Assembly: GCA_949499045.1 (NCBI GenBank)
Contig: CATEEE010000218.1
Span: 1 to 15,556, forward strand
Reading direction: 5' to 3'
Length of the DNA stretch: 15,556 nucleotides
Source of the DNA: Marinobacterium sp. xm-d-530
GTDB taxonomy: Bacteria; Pseudomonadota; Gammaproteobacteria; Pseudomonadales; Balneatricaceae
Position numbers and translations under genes: made by a program
In this document: positions 7,200 through 14,293 of the stretch, piece by piece
Numbering within the stretch: the first letter of the stretch is position 1
Layout of the letters: the number at the start of each line of letters is the position of its first letter
The notes under the pieces: generated by a model
The model's database searches: none
The model's input: the letters and a program-made list of their open reading frames with translations, nothing else
Told to the model about the DNA's origin: nothing

Positions 7200-7904
7200 A
7201 TGAGTTTTTTGATAGGTCAGAGTATGACCGGCGGCTATGGTGCTGCGGATATCCTCAAAGAGTGCACCATCGGTGTGGATCGAGGCGAGATTGCAGTGAT
7301 TGTCGGTCCCAACGGTGCCGGCAAATCGACAGCAATGAAGGCCACCTTTGGCATGTTGCCGCTGCGTGAAGGTCACGTCATGTTTGATGGTGAGGACATT
7401 ACCCACCTTAAACCTGAAGAGCGTGTGGTCAAAGGGATGGGATTTGTACCTCAAACTCACAACGTCTTCACCTCAATGACAGTTGAAGAGAATCTTGAGA
7501 TGGGTGCTTTCATTCGTGAAGATGATATTGCTGATTCAATTGAACAGGTCTACGAACTCTTCCCCATTTTGAAAGAGAAGCGCCGTCAGCCAGCCGGTGA
7601 ACTCTCAGGGGGGCAGCGCCAGCAAGTAGCGGTGGGTCGTGCCATGATGACGCAACCTAAGGTTCTGCTTCTTGATGAGCCAACAGCCGGTGTCTCTCCC
7701 ATTGTTATGGATGAGCTATTCGACCGTATTATCGAGATTGCTCGTACAGGCGTAGCGATTTTGATGGTTGAGCAGAACGCGAAACAGGCATTAGAGATTG
7801 CCGATAAAGGCTATGTTCTGGTTCAAGGCTCTAACCGATTCACTGATACAGGCGAAGCGTTGTTGGCTAACCCTGATGTTCGTCGCTCGTTCTTGGGGGG
7901 TTAA
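7200..7904 (+). CDS. livF: ABC transporter ATP-binding protein, LivF type
   Basis: This is the second ATPase of the importer, expected to form a heterodimer with the upstream LivG. It has 234 residues, the usual LivF/BraG length. Walker A is GPNGAGKS (36-43), the Q-loop is in VPQTHNVF (Q85), the signature LSGGQ is at 135-139 and Walker B LLLDEPTAGVSP begins at 156. The switch position reads MVEQNA, with Gln in place of His, which is normal for the LivF branch. The C-terminus DVRRSFLGG also matches the family ending. The gene begins six bases after livG and ends three bases before livH, so it is translated as part of one operon. The Shine-Dalgarno is weak, suggesting coupling to livG translation. 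Confidence 0.93.
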   Translation: MSFLIGQSMTGGYGAADILKECTIGVDRGEIAVIVGPNGAGKSTAMKATFGMLPLREGHVMFDGEDITHLKPEERVVKGMGFVPQTHNVFTSMTVEENLEMGAFIREDDIADSIEQVYELFPILKEKRRQPAGELSGGQRQQVAVGRAMMTQPKVLLLDEPTAGVSPIVMDELFDRIIEIARTGVAILMVEQNAKQALEIADKGYVLVQGSNRFTDTGEALLANPDVRRSFLGG

Positions 7905-7907
7905 TCG

Positions 7908-8921
7908 ATGACTGACTTTATTAATGCCCTAGTTGTTCTGACTAACTTTATTCTTGTCCCTGCTCTGACTTATGGCAGTCAATTAGCCCTCGGTGCACTC
8001 GGTGTCACTTTGGTCTACGGCGTGTTGCGTTTCTCGAACTTCGCACACGGTGAGATGATGGCTTTTGGTACTATGATTACCATCTTTGGTACCTGGGGAT
8101 TGCAGGCGCTGGGCGTCTCTATTGCACCGCTACCAACGGCCCTTTTGGCGCTACCTTTGGGTATTGCCGGCGCAGTGATACTCTCGCTGATTTTTGATAA
8201 AACCGTCTATAAATATCACCGTCAGCGTAAGGCGAGTCCGGTTATCTTCCTGATCGTCTCAATCGGTTTGATGTTCTTTATTGGTGGTCTGGTGCGATTC
8301 ATTATCGGCCCTGGCGATCAGATATTCTTTGACGGTACTCGTTTCATCTTCTCGGCGCGTGATTTCAAACGTTCGACGGGACTCGATGAAGGGTTAGCAC
8401 TTAAGATGACACAAGCGGTGACCATTATTACCGCGATTCTTGTGGTGGCAGCCATGTTCTGGTTCTTGAACAAAACACGTACCGGTAAATCGATGCGTGC
8501 TTTTTCTGATAACGAGAACCTAGCACTGCTGTCGGGCATCAACCCAGACCGTGTTGTGATGATTACGTGGATCTTAGTGGGTGCGCTTGCGACCATTGCT
8601 GGCACTTTGTACGGTTTGGATAAGAGCTTTAAGCCATTCAGCTTTATGCAGCTGCTGCTGCCGATCTTTGCCGCAGCCATCGTCGGTGGTGTCGGTAACC
8701 CGCTCGGTGCTATTGCCGGTGGTTACGTGATCGCCTTCTCGGAGATTGCTGTCACATTCGCTTACAAGAAAGTCGTGACTTACTTGGGGCCTGATAGTTT
8801 CCAACCCGATTCGCTGGTTCAGCTATTGGGAACCGATTACAAGATTGCGGTTTCGTTCATCATCTTGGTTATCGTACTGATCGTGCGACCTACCGGTATC
8901 TTTAGTGGGAAGACCTTGTAA
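7908..8921 (+). CDS. livH: ABC transporter permease, LivH type
   Basis: This is one of the two inner-membrane channel subunits. The 337-residue protein has about eight hydrophobic segments, the family motif RFSNFAHGEMMAFG (41-54) near the N-terminus, and the ATPase-contact loop TGKSMRAFSDNENLALLSGI (192-211). The conserved AAIVGGVGNPLGAIAGG follows at 256-272. It is longer than E. coli LivH (about 308); the extra length lies mainly in the periplasmic-side stretch 135-165 and the loop at 285-310. GGGGGG at 7895-7900, inside the end of livF, can serve as Shine-Dalgarno seven bases before the ATG. The stop overlaps the livM start by one base (TAATG), which points to translational coupling. Confidence 0.93.
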   Translation: MTDFINALVVLTNFILVPALTYGSQLALGALGVTLVYGVLRFSNFAHGEMMAFGTMITIFGTWGLQALGVSIAPLPTALLALPLGIAGAVILSLIFDKTVYKYHRQRKASPVIFLIVSIGLMFFIGGLVRFIIGPGDQIFFDGTRFIFSARDFKRSTGLDEGLALKMTQAVTIITAILVVAAMFWFLNKTRTGKSMRAFSDNENLALLSGINPDRVVMITWILVGALATIAGTLYGLDKSFKPFSFMQLLLPIFAAAIVGGVGNPLGAIAGGYVIAFSEIAVTFAYKKVVTYLGPDSFQPDSLVQLLGTDYKIAVSFIILVIVLIVRPTGIFSGKTL

Positions 8922-10258
8922 TGAATCAGACATTTTTTAATCAATATCGCACCCAGATTCTCTACTCGGTGATGGCGCTTCTGCTGGTCATCGTCGGTGT
9001 TGGTCAGGGGTGGTCCGTCGCGTTTACCATTCTCAACCTCTGTTTGATCAGTGCCATTATGTCACTGGGCGTTAACATGCAGTGGGGTTATGCGGGTCTC
9101 TTTAACGTCGGTGTGATGGGCTTTGCAGCACTGGGTGGTTTAGCCGCTGTTTTGGTCTCTATGCCACCGGTTGAAGAAGCACGTGCCGCAGGTGGTCAGG
9201 GTGTTTTAGTTGGCTTGTTGATTCTGATTGCGACTATCTTTGTGTCGATTGTCGCGTGGAAACAGTTTGGCGCTAAGAGTAAGAAGACCGGCTACTGGAT
9301 GCTCTTTATCATCATAGCCGCGGGTTACGCTCTGATGCGTCTATTCTTCCTCCCTTCGGTTGAAGCAATTGAGGCGGTTAACCCATCAGTGACCGGGTAC
9401 CTGGGTGGATTAGGTCTGCCAATCATCCTCTCTTGGCCTGTGGGAATGGTGTTTGCAGCGGGTGCGGCTTATGTCATCGGTAAAGTTGCGCTGGGTCTTC
9501 GTTCTGATTATCTGGCGATTGCAACACTGGGTATCTCCGAAATCGTTCTCTACTTCATTAAGAATGAAGAGTGGCTGACGCGTGGCGTTAAAAACGTTAA
9601 TGGCCTGCCTCGTCCAGTGCCTTATGAGGTGGATCTTCAACAAGCAGTTTGGTTCCAGCAATTTGCTGCAGACTGGGGTATGGAAGTGGCTGAGGCCTCG
9701 TCTCTATTCGTTAAGGTCTGTTATGCAGGATTGTTCATCGTTGTCATTGCGATTCTGATGTATCTTTCTGAGACGGCACTGAAGTCTCCCTGGGGTCGTA
9801 TGATGCGTGCGATTCGTGACAACGAAGTGGCCGCGGCCGCTATGGGTAAGGATGTCGTTAAACGCCACCTAACGATCTTTGTGATTGGCTCAGCTGTCAT
9901 CGGTCTTGCTGGCGCTATGCTGACGACTCTGGATGGTCAGTTTACACCGGTTGGCTACCAGCCACTGCGTTTCACCTTCCTTATCTGGGTGATGGTGATT
10001 ATAGGCGGCTCGGGTAATAACTGGGGTGCGGTTCTGGGTGGTTTCTTCATCTGGTTCTTCTGGATTGAAGCGGAGCCTATTGGTCTTTGGTTAGTGGATA
10101 CTTTGACCTCCTTCATGGAACCAACTCATTGGTTGCGTCTGCATTTGATGGACAGCGCTGCTCATATGCGTCTGATGACAGTGGGTATCGTGCTGCTCAT
10201 TGCACTGCGCTATGCACCAGAGGGATTAATCCCTGAGCGAACGGCTCGTAAGCACTGA
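8921..10258 (+). CDS. livM: ABC transporter permease, LivM type, with extra membrane segments
   Basis: This is the partner permease of LivH. The 445-residue protein carries the LivM motif MQWGYAGLFNVGVMGFAALG (53-72), the segment LGLRSDYLAIATLGISEI (191-208), the ATPase-contact loop GRMMRAIRDNEVAAAAMG (292-309) and VMVIIGGSGNNWGAVLGG (357-374). Between the first two motifs lies an insertion of about 100 residues (85-190). It contains two hydrophobic stretches (about 97-113 and 125-143) and the charged loop KQFGAKSKKTG. A second longer loop (215-262) precedes the next helix. Many single-domain LivM proteins have about 300-360 residues, while E. coli LivM (425) is also long at its N-terminus. 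The start overlaps the livH stop, and a strong terminator follows the stop. Confidence 0.92.
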   Translation: MNQTFFNQYRTQILYSVMALLLVIVGVGQGWSVAFTILNLCLISAIMSLGVNMQWGYAGLFNVGVMGFAALGGLAAVLVSMPPVEEARAAGGQGVLVGLLILIATIFVSIVAWKQFGAKSKKTGYWMLFIIIAAGYALMRLFFLPSVEAIEAVNPSVTGYLGGLGLPIILSWPVGMVFAAGAAYVIGKVALGLRSDYLAIATLGISEIVLYFIKNEEWLTRGVKNVNGLPRPVPYEVDLQQAVWFQQFAADWGMEVAEASSLFVKVCYAGLFIVVIAILMYLSETALKSPWGRMMRAIRDNEVAAAAMGKDVVKRHLTIFVIGSAVIGLAGAMLTTLDGQFTPVGYQPLRFTFLIWVMVIIGGSGNNWGAVLGGFFIWFFWIEAEPIGLWLVDTLTSFMEPTHWLRLHLMDSAAHMRLMTVGIVLLIALRYAPEGLIPERTARKH

Positions 10259-10278
10259 TACACAGCGTAGATAATAGT

Positions 10279-10308
10279 GGGGTTGGGCGTTAAGCCTGAC
10301 CCCTTTTT
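10279..10308 (+). terminator. Intrinsic terminator of the liv operon
   Basis: GGGGT (10279-10283) pairs with ACCCC (10299-10303). The stem continues through two G-T wobbles and GGC/GCC to a five-base loop GTTAA, giving about ten pairs, and TTTTT follows directly. It separates livM from the GlxA-type regulator gene, so the regulator should have its own promoter in 10309-10379. I see no consensus promoter there that I would call with confidence. Confidence 0.85.
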
Positions 10309-10379
10309 CATTTTTGTGACCTATCTTTTCTCAACTAGCGTAGACTAAATTAATAACTTCTATTACTTGTAGGTCAATT

Positions 10380-11360
10380 GTGCAGCAGAAACCAGAACAC
10401 TTCGGCTTTTTCCTAATGCCCGGTTTCTCGATCATCTCCTTTGCGGCGACGATTGACCCCCTTCGTTTGGCTAACCAGTTAAGTGGTCAAACCCTCTATG
10501 AGTGGCACTTTTACGGGCCAGCCGATCAGACAGTCACCTGCTCTACAGGAATGCGCTTCCAACCTACCCGTCGCATGAACGATACTGAATCGATTGATCG
10601 TATGTTGGTGGTCGGCGGTATCGGTGCTCAACAAGAGTCTGAAACCTATTTGAATGATTGGCTTCAGAATTTGGTACGCAACGGCATCAGTTTAGGTGCA
10701 ACCTCTACAGGCTCTTTGCTACTGGCTGAGGCCGGTGTATTAGAGGGCAAAACTTGTACGGTTCACTGGGAAGAGCGAGATCAGCTGACAGAGCTCTATC
10801 CTGATCTTAATGTTAGCGAAGAGCTTTATGAGATCGATGGCAATCTGATGACCTGTTCGGGTGGCTTATCAGGTCTGGACATGATCCTTCAGCTGATTAC
10901 GATTCGCCACGGTGAATCCTTAGCCCACCAAGTGGCAGAGCACTGTATTCACCCCAATATTCGTCCTGCCCATGATAAGCAGCGTATGAAACTGCAACTT
11001 CGCCAACACGGCAGTCACCCTCGATTGACACAAGCGCTGGAGTTGATGCGTGAGCACATCCAACCTGTTTTAAGTTGTGAGCAGATTTCAGATCGAGTGG
11101 GCCTATCAACCAGACAGTTGGAGCGACTGTTTAGACAGCACCTTAACTCATCACCGACAAACTACTACATGAGTTTGCGTCTTGAGTTTGCACGACAGCA
11201 GTTGAAGTCTACTCGCCTTCCGATTCAAACCGTCGCGAAAAAAGCGGGATTCACATCGACCAGTTACTTTTCTCGCTGTTACAAGAAGCAGTTTGGATTG
11301 ACGCCAAGAGAGGCAAGAACGGGGGTGCACCGCATGATTGAACTGGGTGAAAAAGTTTAA
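10380..11360 (+). CDS. GlxA-family (DJ-1/PfpI-AraC) transcriptional regulator
   Basis: The 326-residue protein has an N-terminal class I amidotransferase-like domain (about 5-185) and a C-terminal AraC-type DNA-binding domain (about 215-315). The first shows FGFFLMPGFS and the elbow LGATSTGSLLLAEAG. The second has two helix-turn-helices, CEQISDRVGLSTRQLERLFR and TVAKKAGFTSTSYFSRCYKK, and ends FGLTPREAR. At the nucleophile elbow, where enzymes of the superfamily have Cys, this protein has Ser109, so it should sense a ligand rather than catalyse. Known relatives (GbdR, CdhR, SouR, ArgR) activate genes for glycine betaine, carnitine, sarcosine or arginine use. The start is a GTG at 10380 with AGGT five bases upstream; the next ATG (10416) would cut into the conserved FFLMPGF. 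It follows the liv operon on the same strand after a terminator, and regulation of liv is plausible but unproven. Confidence 0.92.
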   Translation: MQQKPEHFGFFLMPGFSIISFAATIDPLRLANQLSGQTLYEWHFYGPADQTVTCSTGMRFQPTRRMNDTESIDRMLVVGGIGAQQESETYLNDWLQNLVRNGISLGATSTGSLLLAEAGVLEGKTCTVHWEERDQLTELYPDLNVSEELYEIDGNLMTCSGGLSGLDMILQLITIRHGESLAHQVAEHCIHPNIRPAHDKQRMKLQLRQHGSHPRLTQALELMREHIQPVLSCEQISDRVGLSTRQLERLFRQHLNSSPTNYYMSLRLEFARQQLKSTRLPIQTVAKKAGFTSTSYFSRCYKKQFGLTPREARTGVHRMIELGEKV

Positions 11361-11402
11361 AAGAGAGATCTAATCTTTGACGGAATGTCCTTGATCTCTC
11401 TT
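11361..11402. terminator. Bidirectional hairpin between convergent genes
   Basis: AAGAGAGATC (11361-11370) and GATCTCTCTT (11393-11402) form a perfect 10-base inverted repeat with a 22-base loop that itself contains GGA-ATG-TCC. It begins immediately after the regulator stop. On the minus strand the stem runs into TTTTAAACTTTTT, so it could terminate the small gene at 11423; on the plus strand the T-run is only TT. It is a likely but not ideal intrinsic terminator. Confidence 0.55.
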
Positions 11403-11422
11403 CCTAGATATATCGGCCTCGA

Positions 11423-11626
11423 CTATTTTTCGTCGAACCAACTCTCTTCATTGAAGTAGGTCGAGAGTTCTTGCTCTTCCCGACGTTGCTCTATGGCTCT
11501 GCGAGCATTTAGCAGTCTTTGTGATTGGCACTTTTGCTCCTCCTGCGTCTTCTCCTCTTCGAAGCCCACAAGTAGATCAAAAATTTGTGTTTTTACTGGA
11601 TCTAGTTCTTCTTCACGAATCAGCAT
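11423..11626 (-). CDS. Small charged protein, possibly PA3496-like
   Basis: This is a 67-residue protein with no signal peptide or membrane segment. It is rich in Glu, Arg and Gln and probably mostly helical, with an acidic N-terminus (MLIREEELDP), a hydrophobic patch TQIFDLLVGF and a basic-acidic C-terminal helix NARRAIEQRREEQELSTYF ending in NEESWFDEK. The ARR-x-IE-x-RREE-x-EL pattern recalls the short PA3496-type family of gammaproteobacteria, whose role is poorly defined; that assignment is tentative. It is judged real because a perfect AGGAGG (plus 11634-11639) stands seven bases before the ATG, and because the composition is unlike a random shadow frame. It lies about 140 bases downstream of the hexR-like gene on the same strand, with a strong inverted repeat in front. 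Confidence 0.72.
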   Translation of the reverse strand: MLIREEELDPVKTQIFDLLVGFEEEKTQEEQKCQSQRLLNARRAIEQRREEQELSTYFNEESWFDEK

Positions 11627-11649
11627 AGGTCAACCTCCTAAGCAAACGT

Positions 11650-11670
11650 CCATGAGCGGATCGCTCATGG
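11650..11670. promoter_or_regulatory. Perfect 9-bp inverted repeat upstream of the small gene
   Basis: CCATGAGCG-GAT-CGCTCATGG is a perfect inverted repeat with a three-base centre. It ends about 10 bases before the AGGAGG of the small gene at 11423-11626. No T-run follows on either strand, so it is more likely a leader hairpin near the ribosome-binding site or a protein-binding site than a terminator. Confidence 0.5.
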
Positions 11671-11769
11671 CTACACTGTTCTAATCTCTTTTTACTGAAT
11701 GCGTCTTAGTAATGCAACCGCGACGATTGTCGTAAAAAAATGTTACGAAAAAGTGAAACGTAAAATGCG

Positions 11770-12648
11770 TTAGTCAGGTCGGCGCATCATCAGGCGACGA
11801 TCGTTTTGACGAAGACTTCTAAGACTGCGTTTGATCGTCTTAAGATGCTCGACGGCATTGGGTCCCAACCGCATCGCAACTCCAACAGCTATTACGTCAA
11901 TAACAACAAGGTGGACCACGCGAGATGACATCAGAGTACTTAGATCTTTGTCCTCTTCTACGTCGATAAAGATCGGTATCGTTGCCAGTTCAGCAAGCGG
12001 AGTGTTGGCTGGACATAGCGTAATCACAGTGGCACCGGTGTCTCTGACAAGCTTGACGCTGTGGAGCAGATCCTTAGTGGTGCCCGTTTGTGATATTGCC
12101 ACAACCACATCACCTTCACCCAGAGTGACGGCTGAGATAGTCTGCATATGAGGATCTGAGTAAGCGGCGGCAGAGATTTTCAGCCGGTAGAGTTTGTGCT
12201 GTGCATCGGCACAGACAGGTGCGGATGCACCTAGGCCATAGAACTCTACTCGACGTGCGGATGCGATCGCTTGAATGGCCTCCTCTAACGCTCTATCGTC
12301 CAGCTGCTCTCTTGCTTCGACTAGGTTACCCATCATGGAGTCAAAGATTTTATGCTTGAACTCCAGAACGGTGTCGTCATGGTTCATTGAGAACTGTTCG
12401 AAGGTTGAATTGCTCGCTAGAGCTTGTGCTAATGTCAGCTTAAAATCTTGAAAACCATCGTACTGAAGGGCACGACAGAAACGAACGACTGTAGGCTCAG
12501 AGACCATCGCTTCTGATGCCAGATCGACAATGCGCATATGAATGATGTCATTTGGTTGAGCAAGAACGTAATCAGCCACTTTTTGTTCTGATTTACGCAG
12601 CTTCGCTTTAGCATCACTGATCTGTTTAAGAAGGTTTGCTGAGTTCAC
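11770..12648 (-). CDS. MurR/RpiR-family (HexR-like) transcriptional regulator with SIS domain
   Basis: This is a sugar-phosphate-responsive DNA-binding regulator of 292 residues in the chosen form. The N-terminal RpiR helix-turn-helix region (about 8-85) contains LRKSEQKVADYVLAQP and the HexR-like VSEPTVVRFCRALQYDGFQD. The C-terminal SIS domain (about 120-265) contains VEFYGLGASAPVCADAQHKL and ISQTGTTKDL. The start is uncertain. A TTG at 12678 adds ten residues but lies at or before the likely transcription start of the TATACT box (plus 12682-12687). The GTG at 12648 gives an N-terminus close to that of known HexR proteins, with a weak GGAC upstream. HexR normally sits beside zwf, edd or glk and controls central sugar metabolism; none of these genes is here, though pfkA is nearby. 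The regulon and ligand are therefore open. Confidence 0.9.
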   Translation of the reverse strand: MNSANLLKQISDAKAKLRKSEQKVADYVLAQPNDIIHMRIVDLASEAMVSEPTVVRFCRALQYDGFQDFKLTLAQALASNSTFEQFSMNHDDTVLEFKHKIFDSMMGNLVEAREQLDDRALEEAIQAIASARRVEFYGLGASAPVCADAQHKLYRLKISAAAYSDPHMQTISAVTLGEGDVVVAISQTGTTKDLLHSVKLVRDTGATVITLCPANTPLAELATIPIFIDVEEDKDLSTLMSSRVVHLVVIDVIAVGVAMRLGPNAVEHLKTIKRSLRSLRQNDRRLMMRRPD

Positions 12649-12673
12649 GCTAGGGTCCAATTCGATAGAGTGT

Positions 12674-12708
12674 TGCAAGATAGTATATCAAGGCATACAA
12701 ATCTTGCA
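12674..12708. promoter_or_regulatory. Inverted repeat bracketing the hexR-like promoter
   Basis: TGCAAGAT (12674-12681) and ATCTTGCA (12701-12708) are perfect inverted copies 19 bases apart. The minus-strand -10 box TATACT (plus 12682-12687) lies between them. An inner pair GTAT/ATAC extends the symmetry imperfectly. The spacing between arm centres is 27 bases, about two and a half helical turns. Autoregulation is a possibility. Confidence 0.45.
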
Positions 12709-12719
12709 GTAGCTTCGGT

Positions 12720-12742
12720 ATCCTAATAACAGTTATTAGGAT
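12720..12742. promoter_or_regulatory. 11-bp perfect palindrome covering the pbpG ribosome-binding site
   Basis: ATCCTAATAAC and GTTATTAGGAT flank a single A, a perfect inverted repeat of 23 bases. It ends ten bases before the pbpG ATG and includes its only Shine-Dalgarno candidate (AGGA, 12738-12741). It could be an operator shared by the divergent genes, or an RNA hairpin that hides the ribosome-binding site. Confidence 0.6.
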
Positions 12743-12752
12743 TTGTTGGTTC

Positions 12753-13637
12753 ATGCGATCTATTTTTACCCTATTTTTTGTTCTGTATAGCACTATGGCT
12801 TCGGCAGCCCCGGATCCTGCTAAATTAGACCTAGCTTCTGTCAGTGTCATGATTAAAGACCTAGACACGCAAGAGGTGCTCTATGAGCGCAATGCTAATC
12901 GTGTGCAACCGATCGCATCGTTGACTAAGCTGATGACCGGACTAGTGACGTTAGATGGTCGCCTACCTATGAAAGAGCGCATCACGATTGAAGTGAATCA
13001 GATACCGGAGATGCGCAATGTCCACTCCCGAATTCGTGTAGGAAGTAATCTTCCGCGTGCGGATGTACTTCATATCGCGCTGATGTCTTCTGAAAACCGA
13101 GCCGCTGCTACTCTGGCCCACGCCTACCCTGGCGGTGCCAAGCAGTTCATCGATAATATGAACTGGACGGCACAGGGCTTGAGTATGACCAATACTCGAT
13201 TCCAAGAGCCTACTGGACTCTCTGAAAAAAATGTCTCTACCGCTAGCGATTTAATGCGTTTGCTTGATGCGGTGAGCCTCTACCCAACACTCTCTAAAGT
13301 GACCACCTCTTCCAAACGTGATGTCATCTTTAAACGGCCACGTACAGCCATGGCATTTTTTAATACCAATACATTGGTGAATAAAAAGAGTTGGTCTATT
13401 CAGATCAGTAAAACCGGTTATACCGACGATGCAGGCCGATGTTTGGTACTTAAAACACGTATCAAAGGGCGTAATTTAGGTATTGTCCTGCTGGACTCCT
13501 ATGGTAAACGCACCCACCTAGCTGATGCACAACGCATCAAACGTTGGCTTGAAAAGGGCAGTAGTGGCAAGGTGCCTAGAGGTGCTGCGAATTACCGAGA
13601 TCAAAAATTGAAATCATTGATGACAGCATCGCGCTGA
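12753..13637 (+). CDS. pbpG: D-alanyl-D-alanine endopeptidase, PBP7 type (peptidase S11)
   Basis: This is a periplasmic penicillin-binding protein that cleaves D-Ala-meso-DAP cross-links in peptidoglycan during wall remodelling. It has 294 residues, close to E. coli PbpG (about 310). The signal peptide MRSIFTLFFVLYSTMASA should be cut after ASA (residue 18). The catalytic motifs are SLTK (56-59), SEN (113-115, in MSSENRAAA) and KTG (220-222, in SKTGYTDDAGRC). The PbpG-specific stretches PEMRNVHSRIRVGS and RFQEPTGLSEKNVSTASDL are also present. There is no long C-terminal anchor domain as in PBP5/6, which supports PBP7 rather than DacA/DacC. A palindrome overlaps the translation signal. gloC follows 14 bases after the stop and is probably co-transcribed. 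Confidence 0.94.
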   Translation: MRSIFTLFFVLYSTMASAAPDPAKLDLASVSVMIKDLDTQEVLYERNANRVQPIASLTKLMTGLVTLDGRLPMKERITIEVNQIPEMRNVHSRIRVGSNLPRADVLHIALMSSENRAAATLAHAYPGGAKQFIDNMNWTAQGLSMTNTRFQEPTGLSEKNVSTASDLMRLLDAVSLYPTLSKVTTSSKRDVIFKRPRTAMAFFNTNTLVNKKSWSIQISKTGYTDDAGRCLVLKTRIKGRNLGIVLLDSYGKRTHLADAQRIKRWLEKGSSGKVPRGAANYRDQKLKSLMTASR

Positions 13638-13651
13638 TCCCAGAGGTAGTT

Positions 13652-14293
13652 ATGGCTTATCGCGTCATTCCCGTCACCCCCTTCGAACAGAACTGCACCC
13701 TATTCTGGTGCCCTGAGACTAAAGAGGCGGCCGTTGTTGATCCCGGTGGTGATCTGCAGAAAATAACTGCAGCGATCGAAGAGGAGGGTGTGACGCTGAC
13801 GAAGATTCTTCTGACACACGGCCATATTGATCATGCCGGTGCATCGGCCGCCCTCGCAAAATCGATGGATGTAAAGATCATTGGTCCTCAGCAGGCTGAT
13901 CTTTTCTGGATCGAAGGGCTAGAGCAGCAGAGTAAGATGTTTGGTTTCCAGCAGGTTCAGGGTTTTGAACCGGATCAGTGGCTCAATGATGGTGACACCG
14001 TTAAGGTGGGTAATATCATTCTGGACGTTATTCACTGTCCAGGTCATACGCCGGGGCATGTAGTCTTTGTTGATAAGCAGGCAAAAATCGCCCAGGTGGG
14101 TGATGTCCTTTTCAAAGGGTCGATTGGTCGTACCGACTTTCCTCAGGGTGATCATGCAACGTTAATTAGCTCGATCAAAGAGAAGCTCTTCCCGTTAGGC
14201 GATGATATTCGCTTTATACCGGGGCACGGTCCCGAGTCGACCTTTGGTGACGAGCGACTTACCAATCCTTTTGTAGCCGATCGTTGGGGTTAG
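13652..14293 (+). CDS. gloC: YcbL/GloC-type metallo-beta-lactamase-fold hydrolase (type II glyoxalase II)
   Basis: This is probably a cytosolic hydroxyacylglutathione hydrolase that completes methylglyoxal detoxification by splitting S-lactoylglutathione. The 213-residue protein aligns in pattern along its length with E. coli YcbL/GloC: N-terminal PFEQNCTLFWCPE, VVDPGGD, then LTHGHIDHAGA. Metal ligands visible are H56, H58, D60 and H61, H132 in CPGHTPGH, D151 in VGDVLF and H192 in IPGHGPEST. The segment GRTDFPQGDHATLISSIKEK is characteristic of this subfamily. It lacks the long C-terminal substrate-binding domain of classical GloB. AGAGGT four bases before the ATG serves as ribosome-binding site. 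It follows pbpG closely, and its last four bases overlap the convergent pfkA. A link to glycolysis through methylglyoxal is sensible but only contextual. Confidence 0.93.
   Translation: MAYRVIPVTPFEQNCTLFWCPETKEAAVVDPGGDLQKITAAIEEEGVTLTKILLTHGHIDHAGASAALAKSMDVKIIGPQQADLFWIEGLEQQSKMFGFQQVQGFEPDQWLNDGDTVKVGNIILDVIHCPGHTPGHVVFVDKQAKIAQVGDVLFKGSIGRTDFPQGDHATLISSIKEKLFPLGDDIRFIPGHGPESTFGDERLTNPFVADRWG

Noticed and set aside
7107..7460. 117-residue open frame on the minus strand across the livG/livF junction
   Set aside because: It is antisense to two well-supported ATPase genes, has no ribosome-binding site of note and no recognisable domain.
8318..8680. 120-residue open frame on the minus strand inside livH
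   Set aside because: Antisense to a clear permease gene; its composition reflects the complement of membrane-helix codons.
5159..10258. The liv operon as a horizontally acquired island
   Set aside because: Base composition and codon style match the surroundings, and no integrase, transposase, tRNA or flanking repeat is visible.
11721..11732. CGAC-GATT-GTCG hairpin downstream of the hexR-like gene as its terminator
   Set aside because: The stem is four pairs, and on the minus strand the T-run precedes rather than follows it.
11831..12151. 106-residue open frame on the plus strand inside the hexR-like gene
   Set aside because: Antisense to the SIS domain, Ser/Thr-rich low-complexity translation, no start signal.
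12650..12868. 72-residue minus-strand frame spanning the hexR-like/pbpG spacer
   Set aside because: It overlaps the pbpG signal-peptide region and two inverted repeats, and shows no conserved motif or ribosome-binding site.
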